Shown: in pieces, positions 1 to 11,346 of the stretch
How positions within the stretch are numbered: position 1 is the stretch's first letter
Layout of the letters: every line of letters starts with the position of its first letter
Source: Lineus longissimus
Taxonomy: Eukaryota; Nemertea; Pilidiophora; Heteronemertea; Lineidae
Length of the DNA: 64,000 bases
Direction: 5' to 3'
NCBI RefSeq assembly: GCF_910592395.1
Contig: NC_088316.1
Span: forward strand, 16,554,001-16,618,000
Notes under the pieces: generated by a model
The model's input: only the letters and a program-made list of their open reading frames with translations
What the model was told of the DNA's origin: nothing
Databases searched by the model: none
Position numbers and translations under genes: made by a program

Positions 1-2179
1 GAATGAAATGAATCTTGTGTCAGATCTCTTGTTTTCCTCCACAAGGTAGTTAGTATCAATTAGATTAACGTATCAGCCTGTCCCAACAATGTTAGATTTT
101 TAGAAACTTTTGGTCTTGGTAGTGTCATTGTATCCAAGCCTCCCCATCACAACCTTTGTTTTCTCTATCAACAGTGACATTTAAAAAAAGCGGGTGAGAG
201 TGTATATTCTTGCATGGTAAAATCCTAACCCTAACTCTCTAAAATGACATATTCTCCACACTGAAAAGAAAACCTTCATAGAGATGATGAATTTTGATCT
301 GAACTTGATAAATTTCATTCGCTGCACCATTGGCTTTATTGTTTGTTCAGTTTTAATGCTTAATAGTCAAACTCTGGTCCCTATTCTTAGTCAGGCCAGA
401 CTTCTTGGCCCAGGTCCCGCCCCTGTATGTTGACGTTTGGATTAGTATTCCCAATGATTTCTTGGTGAGCACGTATTTTAAGAAATAGGGTAGTGTCTCA
501 TGAAAAATGGTGCTTGAAATATGCATGGCCAGCTACTGTCCCTCAGGGGCTTGCTTTCTCTAACATATGTAGGGCTAAGTGCCCCAGCCCTCCTCAAAAG
601 TCTGGCAGAACCCAGCAATATCTCTCCCAGCATTTGCATGTTCTTGGAGGTTCACTCGCTTCTGACTTCTGCATTTGCATTAGTAGTTTTTGGTACAGGT
701 TTTTTCAATAGGCTGCAAGTAGTAAGTTATATTCTATATTTTCATCAAATTTCAAAGAGAGATGTAGTCAGTTGATTGTTTTTTCAATTTCTTCGTGTTC
801 AGTATTCTGATTCGTGGATAACTTTTTCATTCAAATAAAACAAGACCGCAGAAATGTCACTGTGTCGGAGGTATATGAAAATAGGTAAGGTTTTTCAACT
901 AGGTTTATATAGAAGCAAAAGATTTTCAAGGCGGCCATGCTGGTTGTATGTCATGAGTCTCATTTCACAATTCACGCAAAACGAGAGAATACTTCTATAT
1001 AAACCTGCCATACAAATCTATATGTGACACAGGCATGATGATGTAAATAATCACTGGATATGAAGCATGTTTATGTATACATTCACTTCCATTTGAAGTT
1101 TATACAACGGGTGGCAAATTGAAGATCACCTCGCATTGTATAGCACACTTACTGATATTTCACTTTCAGCGAGGAGCAGGATGCCCTTTCCCCCTTAGAT
1201 GCCCTAGTTAGGTAACCAAACCTATACAGCAGGTGTGGTGGATTGTATAGATCACCTTGCATTGTATACCACTCTTACCAATACTTCACTTTCAGGGAGG
1301 ACCAGGATGCCCTTTCCCCCCTTAGATGCCCTAGTGAGGTAACCAAGTCTGTACAGCAGGTGGCAGATTGCATAGATCACCTTGCATTATATACCACTCT
1401 TGCACTGTATTGTAACTTCTATGAGCTGATTAGCATGGGCGAGCAGTTGCTTTAATCCAGGCCTGTGTAAGTTGCCTATGAGGTCCTCGCTCCGGGCGTC
1501 ATGGTGTTTTTTCGGCTCATAAACTTATTCAAATTTATGTTGGACTACGGTGAATTAGTTTTCTTGGGGACATTTCATGGACAACCCTATTCTGTTAAAC
1601 CCACATTTTCTGAATTGGTGTATGAATTTTTTGCAATTTTTTCATTGTTTTCTTGTTCTCTGGGCAGGAGCAGGGAATTTTATATAAGTGTTGTATATCT
1701 TTTCAATTCACTGTGGCAGCTTCTTTGCATGATTCCCTATTTCTTAGACTGGCCTACTTGGGATGTTCATATTGAGCTTGAGAGACAACCAGGTTCAAGT
1801 GATTTCAAAATTCTGTGGTGAAATTTCTTGTCTTAATATCTTTTCAATTTCTATGTTTTTTGGTGATGGAAAATCATTAAATTAAATGTCTATTTATAAT
1901 TTAAATGCTCATGATGGATGCTATCTTGAAATGTTAAAACCTTTCGTGATCAACTTGAGTTATTTGACCTTGGCTATGGAATTTGGAAATTATTGTTCTG
2001 ATTGCAATGGGGGGTTATTTGAAAAATCCAGGGAAAAAGAAATGGCTGCAAAAATTTGGCAGATTTTCAGCATACAGTGTGTTCCTTTCGGGCATTTAGC
2101 TCCAAACATTGACCTCATCCCTGCCTGAGAATCACGCAATATAACATTCTTACTCTAATTTGTGCTTATCTTCTTGCAG
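1..2179 (+). other. Intron / upstream part of the WW-domain gene
   Basis: No exon can be assigned with confidence. The stretch is AT-rich and ends in a good acceptor (ttcttgcag, 2171-2179). The upstream half of the WW domain must lie in an exon I could not place, probably before the window. The open frame at 1501-1821 is hydrophobic, low-complexity and without splice or homology support. The tandem duplication at 1108-1440 is listed separately. Confidence 0.5.
1108..1440 (+). repeat. 126-bp tandem duplication carrying exon-like signals
   Basis: Two full units and a partial third. Each full unit has a tttcag acceptor, a short block (1170-1211, 42 bp; 1296-1338, 43 bp) and an AG/gtaacc donor. 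The first block is open in one frame (EEQDALSPLDALV); the second has one extra C in a C run, which changes its frame. It may be a duplicated small exon of the WW-domain gene, with the second copy dead, or an intronic repeat that mimics an exon. Only the sequence pattern is seen; splicing is inferred. Confidence 0.4.
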
Positions 2180-2282
2180 TCATGTGAACCAGACTACGAC
2201 CTGGTCCCATCCCGCCTCCCACGTGCAGCGCCTCCCCAGAGACGAGGATTTCAAGAAACGCATCCAGGAAACACAGACGTAG
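2180..2282 (+). CDS. Last coding exon of a WW-domain protein (partial gene)
   Basis: This 3' terminal exon follows ttcttgcag and reads HVNQTTTWSHP, then a basic/acidic tail ending IQETQT and TAG (2280-2282). The first base completes a split codon, presumably Asn of the usual NH pair. The NHxxQTTTWxxP pattern is the second half of a WW domain (third beta strand, binding Trp and closing Pro), a fold that binds proline-rich ligands. A WW domain at the extreme C terminus fits syntaxin-binding protein 4 (STXBP4), whose WW ends similarly as I recall, but YAP, Salvador or BAG3 types cannot be excluded from half a domain. The stop codon lies on the first unit of a 64-bp minisatellite. Upstream exons were not located. 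Confidence 0.6.
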
Positions 2283-2787
2283 CACTGTACAGCGGCCTCG
2301 ACTTGGGCAGACGCCAGTCAGAGGCTTGATATAACCAGAGACGTAGCACTGTACAGCGGCCTCGACTTGGGCAGACGCCAGTCAGAGGCTTGATATAACC
2401 AGAGACGTAGCACTGTACCGCGGCCTCGACTTGGGCAGACGCCAGTCAGAGGCTTGATATAACCAGAGACGTAGCACTGTACCGCGGCCTCGACTTGGGC
2501 AGACGCCAGTCAGAGGCTTGATATAACCAGAGACGTAGCACTGTACAGCGGCCTCGACTTGGGCAGACGCCAGTCAGAGGCTTGATATAACCAGAGACGT
2601 AGCACTGTACAGCGGCCTCGACTTGGGCAGACGCCAGTCAGAGGCTTGATATAACCAGAGACGTAGCACTGAACAGCAGCCTCGACTTGGGCAGACGCCA
2701 GTCAGAGGCTTGATATAACCAGAGACGTAGCACTGTACAGCGGCCTCGACTTGGGTAGACGCCAGTCAGAGGCTTGATATAACCAGA
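2275..2787 (+). repeat. 64-bp minisatellite, 8 copies
   Basis: Eight head-to-tail units of exactly 64 bp begin at 2275 (agacgtagcactgtac...), with only scattered substitutions (for example accgcgg versus acagcgg). Unit 1 contains the stop codon of the WW-domain gene, so the array forms the start of its 3'UTR. Near-identity of the units points to recent expansion or homogenisation. Confidence 0.95.
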
Positions 2788-3234
2788 GGGATGAGACACA
2801 TCATGTTATTGGAGGATTTCAAATATTTTACAAAAATCGATTGAGGATATAATGACTTAAGGGACCATTTTATAAATCTGTACATAAATGTATATGTGAA
2901 TGACAGTCTATGTTTTAATTCTGTAGCATAAATGTGTATATAATCCAAAATCAATGTACAAAGGTTATCACTTCCCAATTGTCAAAAATCATGTGCAAAA
3001 ATTAGCTTTGTTTATCACTGTTGGCCTAATTCTGGTTACAGTGGTAAGGTTGATTGATGTTAGGAGACATTTGTAACGACTTCGATGATTTCTAGCATTT
3101 CTGATTTGAGTATATTTATAATTCTTTAGGCCTATCTCATTATGTACCAGTATTTACACAGATCTACTTAGGGGTACTATCGTCTATTTGAACTCTTTCT
3201 ACATAGTGATGGAAAACTCAGATGTGTCAATGTG

Positions 3235-3240
3235 AATAAA
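3235..3240 (+). terminator. Polyadenylation signal of the WW-domain gene
   Basis: AATAAA about 950 bp after the stop codon, followed by a T-rich stretch (gttattttgctg). It is the first canonical hexamer I found downstream of the stop and marks the likely 3' end of the transcript. Confidence 0.6.
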
Positions 3241-4214
3241 GTTATTTTGCTGATAATCCTTCTCATAGTCCCATGATCTGACTCGTAACAATCTCATGTA
3301 AAATTGACAATTTCTCATGCCTTCACCTCAAAATAACCGTCCAATCTGACTTCTCTGTGGCTTTCGGTTTCATTTTAATAATTTGTTGATTTTAAATCAT
3401 GGCATTTTATCAATGAACATAAATCATCAAGAAACAAATTACAGCTACAAAACTGTTGTTGTGGCTGGTCTTGGCTTGGGTATGGGGAATCAACACCCTG
3501 GAGTGACTTTCTGACTAGTGCAACCAAAACTGAACTGTTTCTAAACTTCGAAACCATGTTGATATAAACCAGCTGATACAAGTGTTGTCAACTTTATAGG
3601 AATCATAATTCTTTAAGTCTATTTTGGGGTCAAACCAGGAATTCTCTAAAAGAATCCTCCCCTTTCCAATGTCAATTTACTTAGGAATCTATGCATGAAC
3701 CTTCCATCCTCTGTTGAAATAGTTTGCACTATCTTTTATAATAATCATGTGTTCTTATGAATGCGAAAATGTATAGTCATTTATTTATTTTATAACTTTA
3801 TTTCTGTAATTTTTGTACAGCTTACTCAAATATACAGATTGTAAAGACCAAAGAAATCATGTTTTATCTTTCCTTTATTACAAGTGGAGCCTGGTGCTGA
3901 CAGTATTGGCAATTGACATAAAAAAGTAGGCATCGGCTGTACGCATTCAAAATTCCTGTACAGTATCGATTCAGCCATCTTAGATGTATACAGCCATCAC
4001 TAAGAGAGCTTATTCAGTGAAAGAAAAGAACATCCAGTTCACAGGCTTTTCCATTGAAGGGGTGTGATCACATTCCCACCCCATCACACCCCTAAAAATA
4101 TCCTGTAGGAGAGCTCCTTTTCACTCCCCATGTTACAGGAACATTCCTCGGGTTTGTGCAGATGACAAGGGTGGGAGACAAAACAAGACAAAATCCTTTT
4201 CATGATACATATTT
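3241..4214. other. Intergenic stretch between convergent genes
   Basis: AT-rich DNA between the 3' end of the plus-strand WW-domain gene and the 3' end of minus-strand NCDN. No coding exon, RNA gene or clear repeat was recognised before the foldback element at 4215. Confidence 0.5.
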
Positions 4215-4435
4215 GTGACTCGCTCTACCAAAACTAGGCGCTTGTCGCATTTGAACTCGATAGGTTGATACGGACTTGTTGTTCATTTCCCTATTGTAGA
4301 CCTTCTGTGAAATCTATTACAAACTGATTTGGTCACATTTCACAAAAGGTCTACAATAGGGAAATGAACAACAAGTCCGTATCAACCTGTCAAGTTCAGA
4401 TGCGACAAGCGCCTAGTTTTGGTAGAGCGGGTCAC
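4215..4435. mobile_element. Foldback (MITE-like) element
   Basis: Two arms of about 100 bp (4215-4315 and 4337-4435) are near-perfect reverse complements, starting gtgactcgctctac and ending gtagagcgggtcac, with about 20 bp between them. The element is flanked by attt on both sides, a possible 4-bp target duplication. It has no coding capacity, so it is a non-autonomous DNA element or foldback sequence; the superfamily is not determinable here. Confidence 0.8.
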
Positions 4436-4933
4436 ATTTTGGACTGTTCCAAGTAATGACCTCGCGGTGAATGGTGTTCCTGAGCCTGTGAGTGTGTGAC
4501 ACTGACGTTACTTCATTTCCTACCACAAGACTACAAGAATGATTACATGATGACAACTTTACCAATAAGGCCTAGTATAGATTACCTTATGTCCAATCAA
4601 AAGCCCAAAGAACGGTCCACAACCAGGCCTAGAGAATATGGCCTGTAGGGGTGGTCTGTTATCTCATAGACTAAACAGTAGGGTTATTGAGGCCCACCCT
4701 ATACATTCAGGAAAAGACAGAGACATGGAACTTCACAACCTTTTTTCGATGGGACTTAGAAATGATAATGTGTACTAGACATTGTGTGCTCTAGGACAGC
4801 AAAATGAAAGGGGAAGAAACGGTGAGTTATTTATGATTTATACTGTACCATAAGTCCAAAGGACATGTAGATATCCTCGCCCCTAGTTGGATGATGCCAT
4901 AGTAACAAACCAGCTGCAAACAAAAGCTAGTTC

Positions 4934-5007
4934 CATACCAGGTTGTGTCTCCAACCAAGGACAGGTTGTATCTCCAACCAAGGACAGATTGTATCTCCAA
5001 CCAAGGA
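4934..5007 (-). repeat. 23-bp minisatellite, inverted block
   Basis: About three units reading ccaaccaaggacaggttgtat, the reverse complement of the 23-bp unit that forms the larger array at 5112-5430. The two blocks are separated by about 100 bp that includes a perfect 30-bp palindrome (5018-5047). Confidence 0.85.
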
Positions 5008-5017
5008 TACAATTAAA

Positions 5018-5047
5018 ACAAGTAAAATGAGATCTCATTTTACTTGT
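5018..5047. repeat. Perfect 30-bp palindrome
   Basis: Fifteen bases followed by their exact reverse complement, centred on agatct with no spacer. It lies between the inverted and direct blocks of the 23-bp minisatellite and could extrude as a cruciform. Confidence 0.9.
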
Positions 5048-5111
5048 GTTCTTTAGGCTGAAGACACAGGGAGGAATGATTTCAGCACGAACATACTGAT
5101 CTGTCTCAATG

Positions 5112-5430
5112 AGGCACAACCTGTCCTTGGTTGGAGATACAACCTATCCTTGTTTGGAGGCACAACCTGTCCTTGTTCAGAGGCACAACCTATCCTTGGT
5201 TGGAGCCACAACCTGTCCTTGTTTGGAGATACAACCTGTCCTTGTTTGGAGATACAACCTGTCCTTGTTTGGAGATACAACCTGTCTTTGTTTGGAGGCA
5301 CAACCTGTCCTTGTTCAGAGGCACAACCTGTCCTTGGTTGGAGCCACAACCTGTCCTTGTTTGGAGATACAACCTGTCCTTGTTTGGAGATACAATTTGT
5401 CCTTGTTTGGAGATACAACCTGTCCTTTCG
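5112..5430 (+). repeat. 23-bp minisatellite with higher-order 138-bp period
   Basis: About 14 units of a 23-bp motif (gatacaacctgtccttgttt plus gga). Variant units (gttcagaggcac at 5175 and 5313; ttggttggagcc after each) recur every 138 bp, that is every six units, a simple higher-order repeat. Because 23 is not a multiple of 3 and the unit lacks stops in several phases, long open frames appear on both strands; these are artefacts. Confidence 0.92.
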
Positions 5431-5821
5431 AAGAAGTTTGTTTTGGCACTGACCAGTCATGCTTTCACCTTGAACAAAGAATCGCTGTGTCTCTAGGCAT
5501 TGTCTGAAGTCAGCTTAGGCCTCTAGAGCCATTATCTGGCGTCTTTTACCGTGAAGATCTATTGTAAATATGGTTTGTTTTGCTGACCCTGGGTGGTACC
5601 GGTGTATCTCTCCAAGGAGTAATTTGGCACCTGGCTGGCAGGGATGGTGAAACTGGAATGTTTGTCTGGAGTGCTGAAACATGCAGCTCAAGCATGGGAT
5701 ACTCCCGGTCTTAGGCAGTGTAGGGGGACTTTGACCAACTCAAGGAGTGCTTCTAGCACCCATGCAGTCTCGACTGTCCCAGCAATGAAGAAACAAGCAA
5801 TTATCTGTTGAAAATGAATTG
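5431..5821. other. Intergenic, nothing recognised
   Basis: Unique sequence between the minisatellite and the NCDN polyadenylation signal. No exon, repeat or RNA gene could be supported. Confidence 0.5.
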
Positions 5822-5827
5822 TTTATT
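5822..5827 (-). terminator. Polyadenylation signal of NCDN
   Basis: Plus-strand tttatt, that is AATAAA on the minus strand, about 620 bp downstream of the NCDN stop codon. The stretch 5828-6444 is therefore the likely NCDN 3'UTR. Confidence 0.6.
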
Positions 5828-6444
5828 CTATAAAAAAGCCACATCTGATATACAATACTTGGTGCCGATACCAGTATACAATGAAAAAAACTGCACACAA
5901 TTCTATCAATTTGATACATGTATGTATGGTTCCCACTCTCAGTGCTAGCATCTGAAGTCCTTTTGGTAACACAATAGCTATATGTTGATCAGTAAGAGTG
6001 TAGAGCCATTTGTGAGATACTTCTACTGGAAATGCCCGAGCCAAAGGGATGAACACATTGTAATGGTGATTTAAATGCCGACAGCATAGTTGAACCTGAT
6101 TCCTCTCTTTTAATGTGTGAGACCAACAACAACTGACATTTGATTCAAGAAGGAGTGTCCTTCACTGAATCTCCTGCTATCTGTCCAGACATGTTTTAAG
6201 ACTAGCCATCCCACACAATCTGAAAATAGAATGAAAACTATTAAGTTTGGGATATTTTTCAGGTTTGGTGTGACCAACTTGTTGAGTGAAGTCTTTTCTG
6301 TTGTGAGAATTGGTAGAGAACAACTCCTTTTTTAAAATCCACAGTGTGCAGGTATGCCATATGGTGATTCATCTCCGTTGGGTAAGGATGATTCTGACTC
6401 TGACCAAATAGATCCCACCATCCCTGGCCAAGAGAGAGAAATAT

Positions 6445-9400
6445 TTACCTGGCAATGTTCAAGCAATCATTGTCCTTTAGAAATGTCCTCGCATGATCAT
6501 TCACTGAAACCATGGTCGTCAGCAACCTATCATAAGCCGGCACCATCTCCTCCTGGGCACCTCTACCCCTCGTCTGTTTGAACATCTTCAGCGCATAAGC
6601 CAACCAACCATTATCCACCAACGCTGCTGGGAAACTTGGGTACTTTTCAACCAGGCAGCATAACTCTGAAACATGTTATAAACACGATGAAGACAGAAAG
6701 TGATTTTCATCACTTCTAATGTGAACATATCACTTGGAATTAGTGGTTAACTTATTGAGAAAATTGTTCCATTACTCCAACATAAACCAGTGTTATCTAC
6801 AGCTAAAGGTTTTTTCTCAGTGTTGTTGCAGGATTTTTTGAAAAATTTTACATACCTTGTGTTGCAAGAAACCATAGCTCAGAAATGTCATCCCAGACGA
6901 GTTTGTACGATTTTGACATGGCGAGTTGATCTCCCTTGATCATATTGGCATCTTGTATAAACGTGGACACCGTTGATAAGAATTTATTGACGGTCGCGGC
7001 AGGTATGCGGTCGTTCTTCTGACAGCGTAAACTCATCAAGCCCAGGACGGCCATATTGGCATAGAGAGGCAAGGCACGCTGGTTACCAGCTGAAAAGAAG
7101 AATTTTGTAAGTTTTAAAACTTGGAACAGTTACTTGCATCTTCATGCGTTGAATTCAGATGGTTACTTCATTATGTTGCCCAATACATTACATCATTACA
7201 ATACACACTACCCATTGACAACAATAATCCATTCTTACCAAGAGTATGCGTTTGTGCAACCACTAATACCGCCAGTTCCTTGAATACTCCATGGGTTGAA
7301 ACCAACTGAGGTTCCATCACACAGAAATTCAGAAATATTCCACAAAGTAAAGTCAAAGCCGTCTCTGAATCTTTTGTTTGTTTTGACGTAAAAGAATTCC
7401 ACTGATATGAAAAATATTGTCCAAGCAGTTCATGTGCGTCACTTTCTATAAGAATTTTCCTCGGGTTGTCTTCAGCACTGAGATGACATAAGCCGGGAAG
7501 AAGAAATCTGAGGAGGTCAACAGGGGGGACTGTTTTGTGGTCATCTGCTGGTTTTTCTAGTTGGTTGAAATTCTTGGTGCTGCAGATGAAAATGACATAC
7601 ATGTATAAGGTTTATTGAGTAGAATCCATTAGGACATTATAATCTCTTACACTACTGAGTGATGCGTATTGGTACCGGTAAAACCAAAACACATGAGGAA
7701 GGCTAGTACATTGGGTTGATTTTGTTCTACTGCTGTATTTTCTGAGTAAAATCACCCAAGAAACGAGGACCATTTTCTCGTGAAATAGAGTAAAGTGAGG
7801 ATCCTTGTTATAGAAACTCACCTTTCATTAAGAAGAAATGGTAAAATTTTGTAAACTTCGTCCCGGAGTGAGCTGGTCTCCTCAGCTAGCCAAGCCCCCA
7901 GTACCCTGATGGTAGCGATCAGAAAACACTCATCTACCTGAAAAAACACCACAAAATCATACTGTAATTATAATTTTTCAGCTGTTCAGCCAAAACTAAA
8001 TATCAGTCAAAGGAATTTCAGCACCGAGTAGTAAAAGTGATTTTCATTGCAGAGAGAATCAAAACGGCATCATTACTTTAAATATTTCTATTAATGAAAC
8101 TCACTGTTTTGTCATTAGAATGTGCATCCAGGAAGTATAGGACGGCATTGAAAGCCTCGGTGATGGATGACTGGAGTTGGAGCACTCCGGTCAATGGCGG
8201 CTCTGCCTCGCGACTCATGTAGGTGATCAGCTTCTCCAGGATTGTGTAGCAGGAGGTTAGGACGCCACCGCGGGACATCAACTGAAAAAGAACACTGGGA
8301 TATCAGGAACACTTGCATCAATTTATCAGAGTTAGAAAACATCTTTGGTCTAAATTTGTCTTGGCACAACAAGGTATAAATGTTGATAATTGGCTATAGT
8401 TGGTTTCCCTGTGATGCTGCATCATATCTCAAAAATATGGTATGAAGTAAATTTTACTAACTTTTGCTGTCATTATCAAAGGACGTACCTCACAAGAATC
8501 TGTTGGGCCTGATTCTAATATCATCCTAACCTCAATGGTTGCTAGGTTCACCAATAACAGAAGGAATTTCTCGTCGTTCATTTTCAGGAGCCATTCAATG
8601 CCATAGTTATCGATGATAGCGGCAGCAAGCTTTAGGGCAGGGTCTCGCTGCGTTTCTCCTGAAATCATGAATAGGATACGGTAACGTACCTTCTTTTTCT
8701 GTGTTTGCTCTTGTCAGGAGGAACCATTTTATACTACACCGTCAGGACTTGTCAGCCTGTCTCTAGGGCTGTAGACCCATAGGGTATATTGGCTCCATTT
8801 TTGGCAAAGGATTGGAGAAGACCATCTGTTTGCAAATGCATCTTTAGCAATACATTCACTGCAAAGTAACTGACAGACTATCGCTTGAACAGTTTGAAAC
8901 TTTGATATACTTACCTATTCGGCTCTTGAGAATATCACATAACCCATGGTAGATATCAGATGACCAAGGCTCCATATTCAAAGCATCTTTAGCACCATGT
9001 AAGGAACAGACCACTCTGGAGAGAGTCTCACAGAGTTCAAACTTGGGTGATTCCTGCAAGAAGTGTTCCACCGTTAAGAAAAGAATAATTTGTGAATTGA
9101 ATTTGTCTTAACTTTGCCACATAGAATTAGAAAGGTGAAACTTACATTTTCCTTTCTAAATTCAGCAGCCATTTTGTTGAGTAGTTCTTGACAGCCATCT
9201 TTGTTACAGAGCCACATGACTGGTACCTCATCTGCCCAGGATAGGAATGATAACAAAACATCTAATGCGGTTTTAGCACCTGAAATGAATTACAAGAATA
9301 TTACCACATCAATCAGTGTAGACCCTGGTACTTCTCTCTTTTGGTAGTGTTCAGGCACAGATGTATCACTCCAGTTTCTAAATAGCTCCAATTATGGTCC

Positions 9401-11076
9401 ATTTTCAGGAGACATCGGCACTCACACCTACCGTAAAGATCGTCCACATACATCATGGCCAACCTGGACAGAGAACCACTCTCCACCAGCTTCAACTGCC
9501 CAATCCTGTACTCGCCGATCATTACAAATATCCGCATCACATCATCCGCAATGGTTTTATCCATCGCTGGGTCATCAGAATCACTGAAAGAAGACACATA
9601 CGTTTCACCAAATGCACTAGTTGCAATATCAATCACAAGTCTATCTCACACAAAACCAGCAAGGTGTATAATAATGAAATACAGAATTGTGCAACTTGTT
9701 GATATTAAGGACATGCACAAGGTTCCCCATTGAGGAAACGCAAGGGAAAATGGACCATAATTCACCTTCACCATACCAGCTCTCACCTCAGATCTATAGT
9801 CAATAACTCATTCATCACTGGCACAAGCTCAAGAAGTTCTGGGTCGCCCATCTGAAATTAAGCACAACAACAAATGAACTCTAAAAGATCAGCAAATCAA
9901 CAGCAAAGAGTTCCATATTATATTTTGTTGAGATGGTTTACAAAAGTTCTTTAAAAATTTCACACTGACATGTCTAACTTTCACTTCCTTTGAACAAACG
10001 CCCTGTTGTTTTCACAGAATTGGCTGTGTCAGCAAAGGTGCCCTGCAAACAAATCGAATCACAAAATCTTTTTAACTCACAAGATCTTGATCCCCTGTAC
10101 ACAAACTGGTCAACAAACTCAATGCCAATGACATGAAGACATGCTTTGGACAATCATCAGGCACGGATACTGCAAGAGAAACGAAATAACCAATAGAACC
10201 TCTATCAAGGACAATACTTGACTTGCCAAACTCAGCTCGACGCTGAACTGCAGCGCCACTCGCGGACAAAGATCGAACAACTCGACATTTTTTCACCTTT
10301 TTTCTCGCTGCGCATGCGTACCAGCAGAAATCAACAAAAGTTGACGCTGGTACGCATGCGCAGCAAGAAAACCGGTGAAAAATGTTGAGTTGTTCTATCT
10401 TTGTCTGCGAGTGGCACTGCAGTTCGGCGTCGAGCTGAGTTTGGCAAGTCAAGTATTGACCAATGCCCTCCTTGATAGGGAGATGACCTGATTACAGTGG
10501 TTGAATTGTATAGAAAAAAGGTCTTCTTTGTATTACTAAACTTTCTCTTTCTTGCTCGTTGCTTTCTTCATTTCGCTCTTCACATGGCAGGGTAAAAGCC
10601 GACAAATTGATAACCGGATTGTCAAGGATAAGCCGTTTTAGATCCTGCATGGATGGTTCGGCTGCATACCTGTTTTCAGCAACCGTTTGATAAACTTGAA
10701 CCCTATGGCATCAATGATTTTTCTCCTAGTTTCACTGTCACGTTCTTCTGCCTTCACTAGTCTTGTCACCTATAAATAGACAATGTCTGCTTTGGTCTTG
10801 AATACTCAGGAGGGTATATTTATGATCAGTCAGCTGTAAATAAATCAGGATATGAACACAACCAACCGCTTCTGAGGCATAACTTGTGCCCGGGGAAAAT
10901 GTATTAATGCTGATTTTAATTGTTAATTTTTTTGGTGACACCACTTTTTTGGTTCACCCTTTATTTTCACTAACCATGAAAAGTGCTGCGAACATTTCAT
11001 TGTCAGATTTCGATCTCTCTATCTGATCTAAGCATTCTTTCAGTTGAGAGGAAGCCACGTCATGATCACCAGACAT
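6445..11076 (-). CDS. NCDN: Neurochondrin, complete gene in 13 coding exons
   Basis: Exons (minus): 11076-10975, 10769-10670, 10169-10081, 9851-9787, 9583-9432, 9279-9146, 9053-8915, 8658-8489, 8281-8105, 7937-7822, 7579-7239, 7089-6856, 6665-6445. They sum to 2040 nt (679 aa plus stop) with matching phases and GT-AG junctions; human NCDN is 729 aa. The product is a cytosolic, all-helical armadillo-like protein known in vertebrates for neurite outgrowth, CaMKII binding and dendritic receptor trafficking. Family signatures are clear: VPDDCPKHV in exon 3, DPALKLAA and [13 protein letters not shown] in exon 8, [12 protein letters not shown] in exon 10, [20 protein letters not shown] in exon 11 and [10 protein letters not shown] in exon 12. 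No signal peptide or membrane segment is evident. It starts at the first ATG (MSGDHDV) and is divergent with the RabGAP gene. A foldback element sits in intron 2. Confidence 0.95.
10199..10480. mobile_element. Foldback (MITE-like) element in NCDN intron 2
   Basis: Arms of about 115-140 bp face each other around a short loop near 10330: cttgacttgccaaactcagc (left) pairs with gctgagtttggcaagtcaag (right), and the inner arms share tacgcatgcgcagc. Outer ends read ctatcaagg and ccttgatag. No coding capacity. The minus-strand open frame across 10072-10452 joins NCDN exon 3 to this element and is not a protein. Confidence 0.8.
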
Positions 11077-11346
11077 TGCCACAATCTTGGTTACAAATCG
11101 TGATGATTAAATTAGAAAAACAGTTTTTTGTGAGAATTTTTCTTATTTCAACATTTTCACGTGCAACTTCCGTTTTATAGAGGGCGTGTCGGAAACAGCC
11201 AATCAGAGTGGAGTATTAGCCGGATGTGATGGTTTGTGTACATTTTGTACACAACATGTACATGTTGTTGGAAAGATGAGATTTTTCTCCGATTTGAGAG
11301 TCTAAAACAGCACTGAGCTGAGTTAAACTAAGTTTGCTAAGTTAGC
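11077..11346. promoter_or_regulatory. Probable bidirectional promoter NCDN / TBC1D4
   Basis: Only 270 bp separate the ATG codons of the divergent NCDN and RabGAP genes. The interval holds a CCAAT box (agccaatcag, 11197-11206) and two ETS-like cores (acttccg near 11166-11172 and ccggatgt at 11220-11227). Such motifs are usual in shared promoters of housekeeping genes. Transcription start sites are not visible from sequence. Confidence 0.6.

Noticed and set aside
1501-1821. 106-codon plus-strand open frame as an exon
   Set aside because: Low-complexity, Phe/Leu-rich, AT-driven composition with no splice signals at its edges and no WW-domain similarity.
4827-5507. Overlapping open frames up to 135 codons on both strands
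   Set aside because: They are translations of a 23-bp minisatellite that is open in several phases and both strands; no start context, splice or homology.
10072-10452. 126-codon minus-strand open frame
   Set aside because: Combines true NCDN exon 3 with the intron 2 foldback element; splice sites at 10169 and 10081 define the real exon.
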